Below, piece by piece: positions 51,194 through 59,123 of a DNA stretch of 64,000 nt; within the stretch, counting starts at the first letter, position 1, and the number at the start of each line of letters is the position of its first letter. This stretch comes from Sphingobium sp. (lineage in GTDB: Bacteria > Pseudomonadota > Alphaproteobacteria > Sphingomonadales > Sphingomonadaceae), in NCBI GenBank assembly GCA_003248935.1, contig QFQF01000004.1, positions 1-64,000 of the forward strand. The letters run 5' to 3'. The position numbers were made by a program, and so were the translations under genes. The notes below the pieces were generated by a model. That model had not been told where the DNA came from. It searched no databases and worked only from the letters and a program-made list of their open reading frames with translations.

Positions 51194-51964
51194 TTATTTT
51201 TTTAGGCGATAACCGGTCCGGAACATCCAGCCGATGATCGTCAGGCAGACCGCCAGCATGCCGGCGATGAACAGCAGGCTGAACTGGATCGCGACGTCAC
51301 CACGCCCGAAGAATGTCCAGCGGAACCCGCTGATCAGGTAGACGATCGGGTTGAAGAACGTGATCGTGCGCCACGGCTCCGCCAGCATGTGGATCGAGTA
51401 GAAGGCGCCGCCAAGAAACGTCATCGGCATGACGATCAGCAGCGGGATCACCTGCAACTGCTCGAAGCTTTGCGCCCATATGCCCAGAATGAAACCGAAC
51501 AGGCAGAAGCTGACTGCGATCAGGACCATGAACGCGATCGTCGCGAGAGGATGCGCGACATGCAGGTCGACGAACAAATGGGCCGTCACGAAGATGATGA
51601 GGCCGACGATCAGCGACTTGGTCGCCGCCGCCCCCACATAGGCGATCACCGTTTCCACCGCCGACACGGGCGCGGACAGCAATTCGTAGATCGTGCCGGT
51701 GAATTTCGGCATGTAGATGCCGAAGCTCGCGTTGAAGATGCTTTCCGTGAACATCGACAGCATGATGAGGCCCGGGACGATGAACGCGGCATAGGGAATG
51801 CCGTCGATCTGCGTCATGCGCGAACCGATCGCGCCGCCGAACACCACGAAGTACAGGGACGTGGTGATGACCGGTACCAGCAGACCGGTCATCAGCGTGC
51901 GGCGAAAGCGGTTCAACTCGAACAGATAGATGGCGCGGATCGCGCGCAGGTTGAACCGGGTCAT
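51194..51964 (-). CDS. ABC-2 type transporter permease
   Basis: A 256-residue integral membrane protein with six hydrophobic segments, typical of NodJ/YadH-type ABC-2 exporters. Family sequence runs are FELNRFRRTLMTGLLVPVIT, AFIVPGLIMLSMFTESIFNA and TFLGGAFYSIHMLAEPWRTI, where the conserved loop precedes FFNPIVYLISGFRW. It overlaps the ATPase gene by 4 bp (ATGA), so the two are a two-gene operon and form one exporter. The substrate is unknown; related pairs move polysaccharide, lipids or drugs. Confidence 0.92.
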   Translation of the reverse strand: MTRFNLRAIRAIYLFELNRFRRTLMTGLLVPVITTSLYFVVFGGAIGSRMTQIDGIPYAAFIVPGLIMLSMFTESIFNASFGIYMPKFTGTIYELLSAPVSAVETVIAYVGAAATKSLIVGLIIFVTAHLFVDLHVAHPLATIAFMVLIAVSFCLFGFILGIWAQSFEQLQVIPLLIVMPMTFLGGAFYSIHMLAEPWRTITFFNPIVYLISGFRWTFFGRGDVAIQFSLLFIAGMLAVCLTIIGWMFRTGYRLKK

Positions 51965-52902
51965 GCGGCCTGCTCCGTTCGCTGCTCATGCACCAGGCTG
52001 ACGAAGATATCCTCCAGGCTCGACTGCTGGGTATTGAGATCCTTGTACGCGATGCCGAGATCCCCCAGCCGCCGCAGGAGCGAGGACACGCCGGTTCGTT
52101 CCGCCTGGGTATCGAAGATATACTCGATTTCGTTTCCTTCGGCCTTCAGCGTCAGTTGCCAGTCCGCAAGTTCCGCAGGGATACGGTCTATCGGTTCAGC
52201 CAGCACGACGCTCAGCGTCTTCTTCCCCAGCTTCTTCATCAGGGCGACCTTGTCCTCGACCAGCATGATCTCGCCCCGGTTGATGACACCGACGCGATCC
52301 GCCATCTCCTCCGCCTCCTCGATATAATGGGTGGTGAGGATGATGGTGACGCCGGTTTCCCGCAGCTGACGGACAAGGTTCCACATGTCCCGCCGCAGTT
52401 CGACGTCGACGCCTGCCGTGGGCTCGTCGAGGAACAGGACGCGCGGCTCGTGACTCAGCGCCTTGGCAATCATCACCCGGCGCTTCATGCCACCCGACAG
52501 TTCCAGTATCTTGGCGTTGCGCTTGTCCCAAAGCGACAGGTCGCGCAGCACCTTCTCGATATGGGCATCGTCACGCGGCTTGCCGAACAGCCCGCGACTG
52601 AAACGGACGGTGTCGATCACACGCTCGAACGCGTCCGTATGCAATTCCTGCGGCACCAGGCCGATCGCCGATCGCGCGCCACGATAGTCGCGCACGATGT
52701 CGTGCCCGGCGACCAGAACAGTGCCGCCGGTCGGCCGGACATTGCCGCAGATGATAGAGATCATCGTCGTCTTGCCCGCGCCGTTCGGCCCGAGCAGCGC
52801 GAAGATTTCTCCCTCCTCGATCGCGAGATCGACGGACTTCAGGGCGACGTGTCCGGAAGCATAGCTTTTAGTAAGCCCGGACACCGAAATGATGGATGGC
52901 AT
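51961..52902 (-). CDS. ABC transporter ATP-binding protein
   Basis: A 313-residue ATPase subunit of the exporter. The nucleotide-binding domain covers about residues 1-235: Walker A LLGPNGAGKTTMISIICG, signature LELSGGMKRRVMIAKALS, Walker B VLFLDEPTAGVDV, and the H-loop TTHYIEEAEE. The signature deviates slightly (LSGGM for LSGGQ), a normal variation in this subfamily. A C-terminal extension of about 70 residues carries the usual DrrA-like acidic domain. It is translationally coupled to the permease gene and probably transcribed first in the pair. Confidence 0.95.
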   Translation of the reverse strand: MPSIISVSGLTKSYASGHVALKSVDLAIEEGEIFALLGPNGAGKTTMISIICGNVRPTGGTVLVAGHDIVRDYRGARSAIGLVPQELHTDAFERVIDTVRFSRGLFGKPRDDAHIEKVLRDLSLWDKRNAKILELSGGMKRRVMIAKALSHEPRVLFLDEPTAGVDVELRRDMWNLVRQLRETGVTIILTTHYIEEAEEMADRVGVINRGEIMLVEDKVALMKKLGKKTLSVVLAEPIDRIPAELADWQLTLKAEGNEIEYIFDTQAERTGVSSLLRRLGDLGIAYKDLNTQQSSLEDIFVSLVHEQRTEQAA

Positions 52903-52992
52903 GTGCGCGAAGGATCCCCTTCCTGATCCGTTCGCAACTTAGGATGCCGTCACCGCTTTGCAACCACCCCGCCAACAAAGGCAGGAAGAGCC

Positions 52993-54048
52993 TTACGCCA
53001 GCACCACCCGGTTCTTGCCGGCACGCTTCGCGGCGAACATGGCCGTGTCCGCGTCCGCGATCAGCTGCGCGGGCACAAGGTCGCCCTGGGGCACGCGTGC
53101 CACCACACCAAAGCTGCCGGAAACGCCCCAGTCCCGCTCGATACCCATCTCGGTCAGCGCCACCCGGATGCGATCGACGACCGCGACGACGTTGCCGGTG
53201 CCAAGGCCCGGCATCAGGATCGCGAATTCATCACCGCCCAGACGCGCGACCACATCGCCGGGTCGCGTCGTCCGCTCCAGAAGCATGGCAACCGCGGTCA
53301 GGCAGGCGTCCCCCTCCGGATGGCCGCGCCGGTCGTTGATCGGCTTGAACCCGTCGAGGTCGAGATAGGCCAGGGCAAGCGGCAACCCTGCGATCGCGGA
53401 ACGGGCGATTTCCCGCGCGGTACGATCGATGAAGCCGCGACGGTTGATGAGGCCGGTCAGCGGATCGCGCATGGCATCGGCGTGCGCCTTGCGGATTTCC
53501 GACAGATCCTCGATCACCGACACGAAGAAATCGGGTGCACCGTCCTCATCCCGGACCAGCGCGACGGTAAGGTTCACCCATACGATACCGCCATCGGGCC
53601 GGACGTAGCGCTTCTCCATGACATAGCTGTCCGCCGCACTGGAAAGCAGGCGATCGACATGTGCCAGATCGGCGTCGAGATCGTCCGGGTGCGTGATCCG
53701 CTGGAAACCGTTGTCCATCAAGGCCGCCCGACTATGACCGCAGATCCGCGCGAAATGCTCGTTCACAAACGCAAAGCGCCCGTCGGGCAGGACATGGGCG
53801 ATACCGACCGGTGCGTGACGCAGCGTCGCGTCCAGTCGCCGCTGTGCCCGCGCCAGTGCGCGGCGAGCGACGGCAGCCTCAGCCTGCGCCTCACGCACGG
53901 CGCCGGCGAGATGCGTCAGCAGCGCGGCGTCAACCACACCTCCGTTCACCGACGCCCGCAAGGCCGTCTTCATGGCCTCGCGACCGGGGTCCGTATCCAG
54001 ATCATCCAGACCGTTGTTGCCGGAATTTTGGGTCAGGAGGGGCGACAT
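52993..54048 (-). CDS. PAS-GGDEF diguanylate cyclase
   Basis: A soluble 351-residue cyclase for cyclic di-GMP. The N-terminal 65 residues are helical. A PAS domain (about 70-185) has the PAC motif RYVRPDGGIVWVNLTVALVR. The GGDEF domain (about 190-351) starts with MRDPLTGLINRRGFIDR and has the intact signature LGGDEFAIL, so cyclase activity is expected. The I-site RxxD lies at the position normally before GGDEF (RPGDVVARLGGDEF). No membrane segment is present, unlike the GGDEF-EAL protein at 9064. The gene stands alone between the ABC exporter and recJ. Confidence 0.94.
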   Translation of the reverse strand: MSPLLTQNSGNNGLDDLDTDPGREAMKTALRASVNGGVVDAALLTHLAGAVREAQAEAAVARRALARAQRRLDATLRHAPVGIAHVLPDGRFAFVNEHFARICGHSRAALMDNGFQRITHPDDLDADLAHVDRLLSSAADSYVMEKRYVRPDGGIVWVNLTVALVRDEDGAPDFFVSVIEDLSEIRKAHADAMRDPLTGLINRRGFIDRTAREIARSAIAGLPLALAYLDLDGFKPINDRRGHPEGDACLTAVAMLLERTTRPGDVVARLGGDEFAILMPGLGTGNVVAVVDRIRVALTEMGIERDWGVSGSFGVVARVPQGDLVPAQLIADADTAMFAAKRAGKNRVVLA

Positions 54049-54186
54049 CGTTAACCTTGCGCTGCCTTGGACGAATGAACGTGCGAACGGAATGCTCCGC
54101 TATCGCGCATGTTGGGTGAACAAGCCGTTACCCATGCGGCAAGACCCGGATTCCCCTTACCGCCAATTGCGGGTAGTGAGGGAGCC

Positions 54187-55953
54187 GTGAACCATATCCT
54201 CAACGTTGCGAACTCCATTCTTGGCCAGCCCTGGCGCTGGCGTGGTGCCGGTGCCGACGGACGCGATCCCGGCTTTCGGCCTGATGATCTGGTGACGCAA
54301 CTGCTGCTTGCCCGGGGCTGCGCGCGGGACGACCTCGACCGCCATCGCAACCCGACCATCCGTGCATTCATGCCCGACCCCAGCGTTTTCCGCGACATGG
54401 ACAGGGCCGCCGAGCGCCTGGCCGATGCCGTTGCGGCTGGCGAGACGGTGACGGTGTTCGGTGACTATGACGTGGACGGCGCGACGAGCGCTGCACTCCT
54501 GATCCGCCTGTTGCGTTCGCTGGGCCTTACCCCCGGTGCCTACATCCCCGATCGGCTGATGGAAGGCTATGGCCCATCGGGCGAGGCACTGGTCCGCCTT
54601 TCGGAGTCGGGATCCCGCCTGATCGTCACCGTCGATTGTGGCGCACAGGCATTTGAAGCGCTGGAGATGGCGCGTGCGGCCGGTGTCGACGTGATCGTCG
54701 TCGACCATCACAAATGCGCGGCGGAACTGCCCGTCGCTCACGCCCTCGTGAACCCCAACAGGCTCGATGAAAGCGATGAGGGGGCGCTGCACGGCCACCT
54801 CGCCGCGGTCGGCGTCGCTTTCCTCCTTGGGGCGGCATTGCTGCGGACGCTGCGCGCGCGCGGCTGGTTCGCGTCCCGGCCGGAACCGCGCCTGATCGAA
54901 CTTCTCGACCTGGTCGCGCTCGGCACCGTGGCCGACGTCGCGCAGTTGCGCGGGCTCAACCGGGCATTCGTGGCACAGGGCCTGAAGGTGATGGCGAAGG
55001 GCGGCAATATCGGCCTGTCGGCGCTGGTCGAGGCAAGCCGCCTCACGCGTGCGCCGCTGTGCCACGACCTGGGATTTGCGCTCGGCCCCCGCATCAACGC
55101 CGGTGGCCGCGTGGGCAAGTCGGACCTCGGTGTCCGCCTGCTGACGACCAGCGACCCGCAGGAGGCAACCACGATCGCGGCCGAACTCGACCGGCTGAAC
55201 GACGAGCGCCGCGCGATGGAGGCGGCGGTACAGGCCGAGGCGGAGGAGATGGCGGGCGCACAGCATAACCGCGCCGTCGCGCTGGTGGCCGGGCACGACT
55301 GGCACCCCGGCGTCATCGGTATCGTCGCCGGGCGCCTCAAGGAGAAGCTGGGTCGTCCGGCAATCGTGGTCGCGATCGATGAGGATGGCGTCGGAAAGGG
55401 ATCGGGCCGGTCGGTGAGCGGCGTCGACCTTGGCGCCGCGATCCTCGCCGCGAAGGACAGCGGACTGCTGGCGGCGGGCGGCGGCCACGCGATGGCGGCG
55501 GGACTGACCGTCGCGGCCGACAGGATCGACGCGCTTGCCGAATTTCTGGACGAGCGGCTCGCCACCGACGTGGCCCGCGCGGCCGACGGGCGCGCACTGC
55601 TGATCGACGCGGTACTAAGCCCGGCCGGCGTTTGCCCGGACTTTGTCCATGCGATCGACGAGGGCGGCCCCTATGGTACCGGCTGGCCAGCGCCCCGCAT
55701 CGCCGCGGGGCCGGTCCGAATCGTCAAGGCCGACGTGGTCGGGAACGGGCATGTCCGGACCATCGTGGCGGGCGACGATGGCCGGTCGATCAAGGCCATG
55801 GCTTTCCGACAGGCCGACACGCCACTCGGCCAGGCCCTGCTCGGTGCGGGCCGGGATAGGCGGCTGTGGGTGGCGGGACGCGCCAAGATCGACGACTGGG
55901 GCGCGCGCCCGGCGGCTGAACTGCATCTGGAGGATGCCGCTTGGGCAAACTGA
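54187..55953 (+). CDS. recJ: Single-stranded-DNA-specific exonuclease RecJ
   Basis: 5'-3' single-strand exonuclease in recombination and mismatch repair, a DHH-family enzyme. The 588 residues include VFGDYDVDGATSAALLIRLL (first metal site), IVTVDCGAQAFEALEMARAA, VIVVDHHKCAAELPVAHALV (the DHH motif), ALGPRINAGGRVGKSDLGVR, and GGGHAMAAGLTVAADRID (DHHA1). GTG at 54187 is chosen because GAGGGAG immediately precedes it and gives the family N-terminus VNHILNVANSILGQPWRWR; the longer frame starts at TTG/ATG 54109. It diverges from the PAS-GGDEF gene. Confidence 0.95.
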   Translation: MNHILNVANSILGQPWRWRGAGADGRDPGFRPDDLVTQLLLARGCARDDLDRHRNPTIRAFMPDPSVFRDMDRAAERLADAVAAGETVTVFGDYDVDGATSAALLIRLLRSLGLTPGAYIPDRLMEGYGPSGEALVRLSESGSRLIVTVDCGAQAFEALEMARAAGVDVIVVDHHKCAAELPVAHALVNPNRLDESDEGALHGHLAAVGVAFLLGAALLRTLRARGWFASRPEPRLIELLDLVALGTVADVAQLRGLNRAFVAQGLKVMAKGGNIGLSALVEASRLTRAPLCHDLGFALGPRINAGGRVGKSDLGVRLLTTSDPQEATTIAAELDRLNDERRAMEAAVQAEAEEMAGAQHNRAVALVAGHDWHPGVIGIVAGRLKEKLGRPAIVVAIDEDGVGKGSGRSVSGVDLGAAILAAKDSGLLAAGGGHAMAAGLTVAADRIDALAEFLDERLATDVARAADGRALLIDAVLSPAGVCPDFVHAIDEGGPYGTGWPAPRIAAGPVRIVKADVVGNGHVRTIVAGDDGRSIKAMAFRQADTPLGQALLGAGRDRRLWVAGRAKIDDWGARPAAELHLEDAAWAN

Positions 55954-56050
55954 GCCGCCGCACGGCACATTATCGCAGGGGTTGACCGTCCGGACCGAAC
56001 CCCCTAAGGCCGCCTTCGCCTCTGGCAAGGCAGCGCAAGCACGCCACAGT

Positions 56051-56126
56051 GGCCCCTTCGTCTAGCGGTCTAGGACGCGGCCCTTTCACGGCTGAAACAC
56101 GGGTTCGATTCCCGTAGGGGTCACCA
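56051..56126 (+). tRNA. tRNA-Glu, anticodon TTC
   Basis: A 76-base cloverleaf. Acceptor GGCCCCT pairs with AGGGGTC (one G-T pair); anticodon loop CTTTCAC with anticodon TTC (reads GAA); T arm ACGGG-TTCGATT-CCCGT; discriminator A with encoded CCA. Intact, and the likely attachment site of the element that follows it. Confidence 0.98.
56102..56126 (+). other. Presumed attachment site at the tRNA-Glu 3' end
   Basis: The integrase gene lies 17 bp beyond the tRNA. Tyrosine integrases of this kind often recombine within the T arm and 3' acceptor of a tRNA gene, leaving a duplicate of those bases at the far end of the element. The second copy would be beyond the right edge and is not visible, so the exact core is inferred. 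Confidence 0.55.
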
Positions 56127-56143
56127 TATTGTTTTTTAAGCAT

Positions 56144-57208
56144 TTATTTCGCTCCTTTGAGGACGCGTCCCCCTTTTATCGGTAGGACGTCCCCCTTTGT
56201 GACGCGCGACGCCGCGCCAAGGGCAATCATGTAGGCCCTCGCACGCTTGGTGTAGTGGCGCACAGTCTCTGGGGTCATGCCGCAGATGGAGCCGCCCTCG
56301 ACATCGCTCAGACCAAGCTCGGCGAGGTAGCAACTCGCGTTCTTGCGCAGGCCGTGGAAACTGTATCCGCGCTCCTTGCCGTTCGATTCATATGTTGGCG
56401 AGCCGATCGACGCCATCAGCGTGCGCAGGCGCTCCTGAACCGCCTTGGGTGACGAGAACGGCTTTCCGGCCCGGTCGTAATGAATGTAGACGGATTTGCG
56501 TTCGTGCTTGGCAATTTCCCGTATCCAGAGCGGGTGCATGGGGATTGCCACATTCGCCCTGTTCTTCGACGTGCGGAACTCCATGATCTTCCCGTCGTGC
56601 CAGCCATGTTGCATCCGGATCACGTCGCCGATCCGGGCGCCGCTGCACAGGCCTGTGATGATCAGCAGCCGGAGCATTGGCGAGGCCTCCGCTATCGCCC
56701 GCTCCAGCACATCGGCCGGCCAAGGCTCATGCTCTCCGATGGGAAGCATCTTGACGTCCACGGTCGGGTTGTCGGGGCGCCAGTCATTCACCGCCGCGTA
56801 AGACATCAGCGTCTTGAACACGTTGAGCCAGTTGTTGGCTTTCCCCGGCGTCTCCGCATAGCGGTCCCTGAGTTTGCGGACAAAGGCGGGGCGGACGCCC
56901 TTCACCGTCCGATGTCCGTCCTCTTTCTTGATCATGTCGAGGTAGCGAATATAATTTCTTCGCGTCTTCTCGGACCTGATATTCCGGAAATCCGAACTGG
57001 CTCGATAGTCCTCCACAAGCGCTCCAAGTGTACCGGCGTTCGGGCTGGCACGTTCGCGATCCGGGCTTTTGGCCCGCTCATATTCTTCGGCGAATGTGGG
57101 ATCGGTGATATCGGGCAACCGGATGTAGACGTCCTTGCCGCGCACCTTTCGGCGGTAGTACAGCCGCCCATTCTTGTCGCAAAGGCCCTTCACTTTAAGT
57201 CCGCCCAT
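56144..57208 (-). CDS. Tyrosine recombinase (integrase)
   Basis: A 354-residue site-specific integrase. The N-terminal part (1-60) is a short arm-binding-like domain, the core-binding domain follows (about 60-160), and the catalytic domain has Arg192 (GARIGDVIRMQ), Lys215 (TSKNRANVAI), His285 and Arg288 (SFHGLRKNASC), and Tyr319 (VRHYTKRA). The second His/Trp position is at GGSICGMT, which appears to lack the usual His. The catalytic set is otherwise complete. It is the last gene of the 12-gene minus-strand operon, and its 3' end is 17 bp from tRNA-Glu. Confidence 0.94.
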   Translation of the reverse strand: MGGLKVKGLCDKNGRLYYRRKVRGKDVYIRLPDITDPTFAEEYERAKSPDRERASPNAGTLGALVEDYRASSDFRNIRSEKTRRNYIRYLDMIKKEDGHRTVKGVRPAFVRKLRDRYAETPGKANNWLNVFKTLMSYAAVNDWRPDNPTVDVKMLPIGEHEPWPADVLERAIAEASPMLRLLIITGLCSGARIGDVIRMQHGWHDGKIMEFRTSKNRANVAIPMHPLWIREIAKHERKSVYIHYDRAGKPFSSPKAVQERLRTLMASIGSPTYESNGKERGYSFHGLRKNASCYLAELGLSDVEGGSICGMTPETVRHYTKRARAYMIALGAASRVTKGDVLPIKGGRVLKGAK

Positions 57209-57453
57209 GATTCGTCCACCTCGTCGCCGCCATCGGAAGCGTGCGTAAGATTGAACTGAGCGTCAACGAAGCGGTTCAACTGGGTGAGGGACCATAACAA
57301 CCGGCGGCCGTCCCGGATCGGCTGTGGGTAGGCCTTCGCCACCCAACGGGTACGAAAGGTCGTCTTCGACACGCCGAGATACAGCGCCGCCAAATCCTCA
57401 CTCATGCGCGCCGGCCAAAACGGCATGCGATCCAGACGAACCGCAGCCGTCAT
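57190..57453 (-). CDS. AlpA-like HTH protein, candidate excisionase
   Basis: An 87-residue small DNA-binding protein. MSEDLAALYLGVSKTTFRTR and the downstream RDGRRLLWSLTQLNRFVDAQ resemble the winged HTH of AlpA/MerR-type excisionases. The integrase start overlaps its last 19 bases, the order expected for xis-int. Starts at residues 10 or 17 are also possible. Its own start lies inside the 3' end of the next gene (4 bp overlap). Function as excisionase is inferred from size, HTH and position. Confidence 0.75.
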   Translation of the reverse strand: MTAAVRLDRMPFWPARMSEDLAALYLGVSKTTFRTRWVAKAYPQPIRDGRRLLWSLTQLNRFVDAQFNLTHASDGGDEVDESWADLK

Positions 57454-57680
57454 TTTCCCTCCCCCTCGTCAAACCGCGCCTTCACCGCATCCGCCGCTGC
57501 ACGCCATGCCAGGCGCATCGGCCCTTTCCGCCGATCCGCCTCACTGTCGAGATAAGCGGCGATAGATGCCCGCGCGTTCAGCCCGGCCACGATCAAGGCG
57601 GCAGCCTCCTCCGTGATGGAGTCGGCGAAATGCTTGCCGTCGCGAAGCACCTGTTTGCCGGAGGATGTGAATTCGATCAC
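57450..57680 (-). CDS. Small phage-type protein, unknown function
   Basis: A 76-residue, Ala-rich, helical protein starting MIEFTSSGKQVLRDGKHFAD. No signal or membrane segment, and no domain that I recognise; similar short proteins occur in phage early operons. Its last 4 bp overlap the HTH gene and its start overlaps the next gene by 4 bp (ATGA), so it belongs to the same translationally coupled chain. Confidence 0.6.
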   Translation of the reverse strand: MIEFTSSGKQVLRDGKHFADSITEEAAALIVAGLNARASIAAYLDSEADRRKGPMRLAWRAAADAVKARFDEGEGK

Positions 57681-58117
57681 GCCGGAAATCCCTGCAAAGC
57701 CGCCACCGTCGCCTTATCAAGGCCGAACAGCACGCCGCGCTCGATCCGCTTGGGCTGATGCTCCATGGCGAGGATTGCCCGCCTGCGGTCCTCGCGAGCC
57801 GCTTCAACCTCCATACGGCGGGCGATCAACTCCTCCTCCCGGCGTCGGCCCTGAAACACGATCTGGTGTTCCATGACATCGTGGAAGTCCGCGAAGGTGC
57901 CGGGCCTCGGATAAGACGTGATAAAGCGGTTGATCGCCAGCAACTGGTCGCGGACGATCGAAGCGCGCCGTTCCGCCAGATATTCGGTCAACACGCTGGT
58001 CGCCGGGGTCTCGCTGTAACGCAGCAGCCGCATGGCTCGGAGCATTGTCTCGGCCGACCAGCGGTTGCGGGACAGCCATTGACGGATGGCGACCCGGATT
58101 TCGTTGTCGGTCTGCAT
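57677..58117 (-). CDS. Phage-type protein of unknown function
   Basis: A 146-residue helical protein. N-terminal IRQWLSRNRWSAETMLRAMR suggests a short HTH-like or helical-bundle region, and residues about 85-125 (FQGRRREEELIARRMEVEAA) form a charged coiled coil. I do not recognise a family. Start ATG at 58117 is the shared A of the TAATG overlap with the 42-residue gene upstream, and its stop overlaps the next gene by 4 bp. Confidence 0.65.
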   Translation of the reverse strand: MQTDNEIRVAIRQWLSRNRWSAETMLRAMRLLRYSETPATSVLTEYLAERRASIVRDQLLAINRFITSYPRPGTFADFHDVMEHQIVFQGRRREEELIARRMEVEAAREDRRRAILAMEHQPKRIERGVLFGLDKATVAALQGFPA

Positions 58118-58245
58118 TAAGCGAACCCTCCCGACATGAGGACGGCGAGGAAGCCTATCAGGGTCAGTCCGGCGAACAGCGCAAAGCGCTGGTCATCGCT
58201 CGGTCCATTGGGCTGGGGCCGGGGCTGAGTCTGGTAGCGTTTCAT
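58117..58245 (-). CDS. Small membrane protein of 42 residues
   Basis: Too short for an ordinary ORF list. The product starts MKRYQTQPRPQPNGPSDDQR and then has one hydrophobic segment FALFAGLTLIGFLAVLM, ending SGGFA. Its ATG is in the ATGA overlap with the pentapeptide gene (58242-58245) and its TAA shares its last A with the next ATG (TAATG). Both couplings argue that it is expressed. A single membrane helix with a cytoplasmic Pro-rich tail is the predicted topology. No family assignment. Confidence 0.7.
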   Translation of the reverse strand: MKRYQTQPRPQPNGPSDDQRFALFAGLTLIGFLAVLMSGGFA

Positions 58246-59111
58246 GCCGCAGCGCTCTCTTCAACACCCATCAGGAGCTGAAATTCCTCGGCCCATTCGA
58301 GCGCCTTTTGCGACGCGAACCCTCCGCCCGTATCATCGCCGGGCTTGTCGCCCTTGCGGATCATCAGGAACCATTGTTCAGCCGGGTTGCCGGAATAGGC
58401 GTCGGGAAACATATCGTGGTAGGAGGCGCCGCGACCATTCGCCAGCGTCCCGACGAGACAGGCGCATTCGCCTTCGTACTGCGACCCGTCGACACGACCC
58501 TCTTTCAGGGCGGCAATAAGGTACGGCACTTCATCACGCGCCCGAAGCAGGTTCATGAAGAAGTCAGCTTTATAGCCGCGCAGGACGGCACCGCTCAGGA
58601 CGGCACGGCGCAGGTCGGCATCGCTCAGGTCGGCATCGCGCAGGACGGCACGGCGCAGGTCGGCACCGCGCAGGTCGGCACCGCGCAGGACGGCACCGCT
58701 CAGGTCGGCACGGCGCAGGTCGGCATCGCTCAGGTCGGCACCGCTCAGGTCGGCACCGCTCAGGACGGCACCGCTCAGGACGGCACGGCGCAGGTCGGCA
58801 TCGCTCAGGTCGGCATCGCGCAGGACGGCACGGCGCAGGACGGCACCGCTCAGGTCGGCACGGCGCAGGTCGGCATCGCTCAGGTCGGCACCGCTCAGGT
58901 CGGCACCGCTCAGGTCGGCATCGCTCAGGTCGGCATCGCTCAGGTCGGCATCGCTCAGGACGGCGCCACTCTTCCTTGCCCACTGAACAGCCAGACCGAG
59001 TTTTACGCCGATAGCGGCGTCAGGTGCGCAGGTTATCTCGGCTGTGAACTGGACGCGGTTGGTCCAGCGATTGCGGACCTCTAATTTCTCGACGGCTTGT
59101 GTGTCGGACAC
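58242..59111 (-). CDS. Pentapeptide-repeat phage protein
   Basis: A 289-residue protein in three parts. Residues 1-48 have EVRNRWTNRVQFTAEITCAP and KLGLAVQWARKSG, a head found in phage pentapeptide proteins. Residues 50-179 are 26 pentapeptides of the type A(D/V)L(S/R)(D/G/R), which should form a right-handed square beta-helix of about six and a half coils. The C-terminal part (about 180-289) has ECACLVGTLANGRG and EQWFLMIRKGDKPGDDTGGG, also phage-typical. Pentapeptide helices can mimic DNA; inhibition of a host or foreign DNA enzyme is possible but only inferred. It begins 12 bp after the coiled-coil gene. Confidence 0.88.
   Translation of the reverse strand: MSDTQAVEKLEVRNRWTNRVQFTAEITCAPDAAIGVKLGLAVQWARKSGAVLSDADLSDADLSDADLSGADLSGADLSDADLRRADLSGAVLRRAVLRDADLSDADLRRAVLSGAVLSGADLSGADLSDADLRRADLSGAVLRGADLRGADLRRAVLRDADLSDADLRRAVLSGAVLRGYKADFFMNLLRARDEVPYLIAALKEGRVDGSQYEGECACLVGTLANGRGASYHDMFPDAYSGNPAEQWFLMIRKGDKPGDDTGGGFASQKALEWAEEFQLLMGVEESAAA
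58575..58964 (-). repeat. Tandem 15-bp repeats coding for the pentapeptide helix
   Basis: About 26 copies of a 15 bp unit related to CAGGTCGGCATCGCT (plus strand), differing mainly at three positions, cover 390 bp. Higher-order blocks repeat too: a run of several units around 58780-58830 is nearly the same as one around 58600-58660. This uniformity at the DNA level suggests recent expansion or strong gene-conversion. Confidence 0.9.
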
Positions 59112-59123
59112 TTCGCTTCTCCC

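Noticed and set aside
58575..58964. CRISPR array.
   Set aside because: Units are 15 bp, in frame and without spacers; they encode pentapeptides.
58308..59084. Plus-strand frame with repeating AQVGIAQDGT residues.
   Set aside because: It is the antisense reading of the 15 bp pentapeptide array; such repeats leave all frames open.
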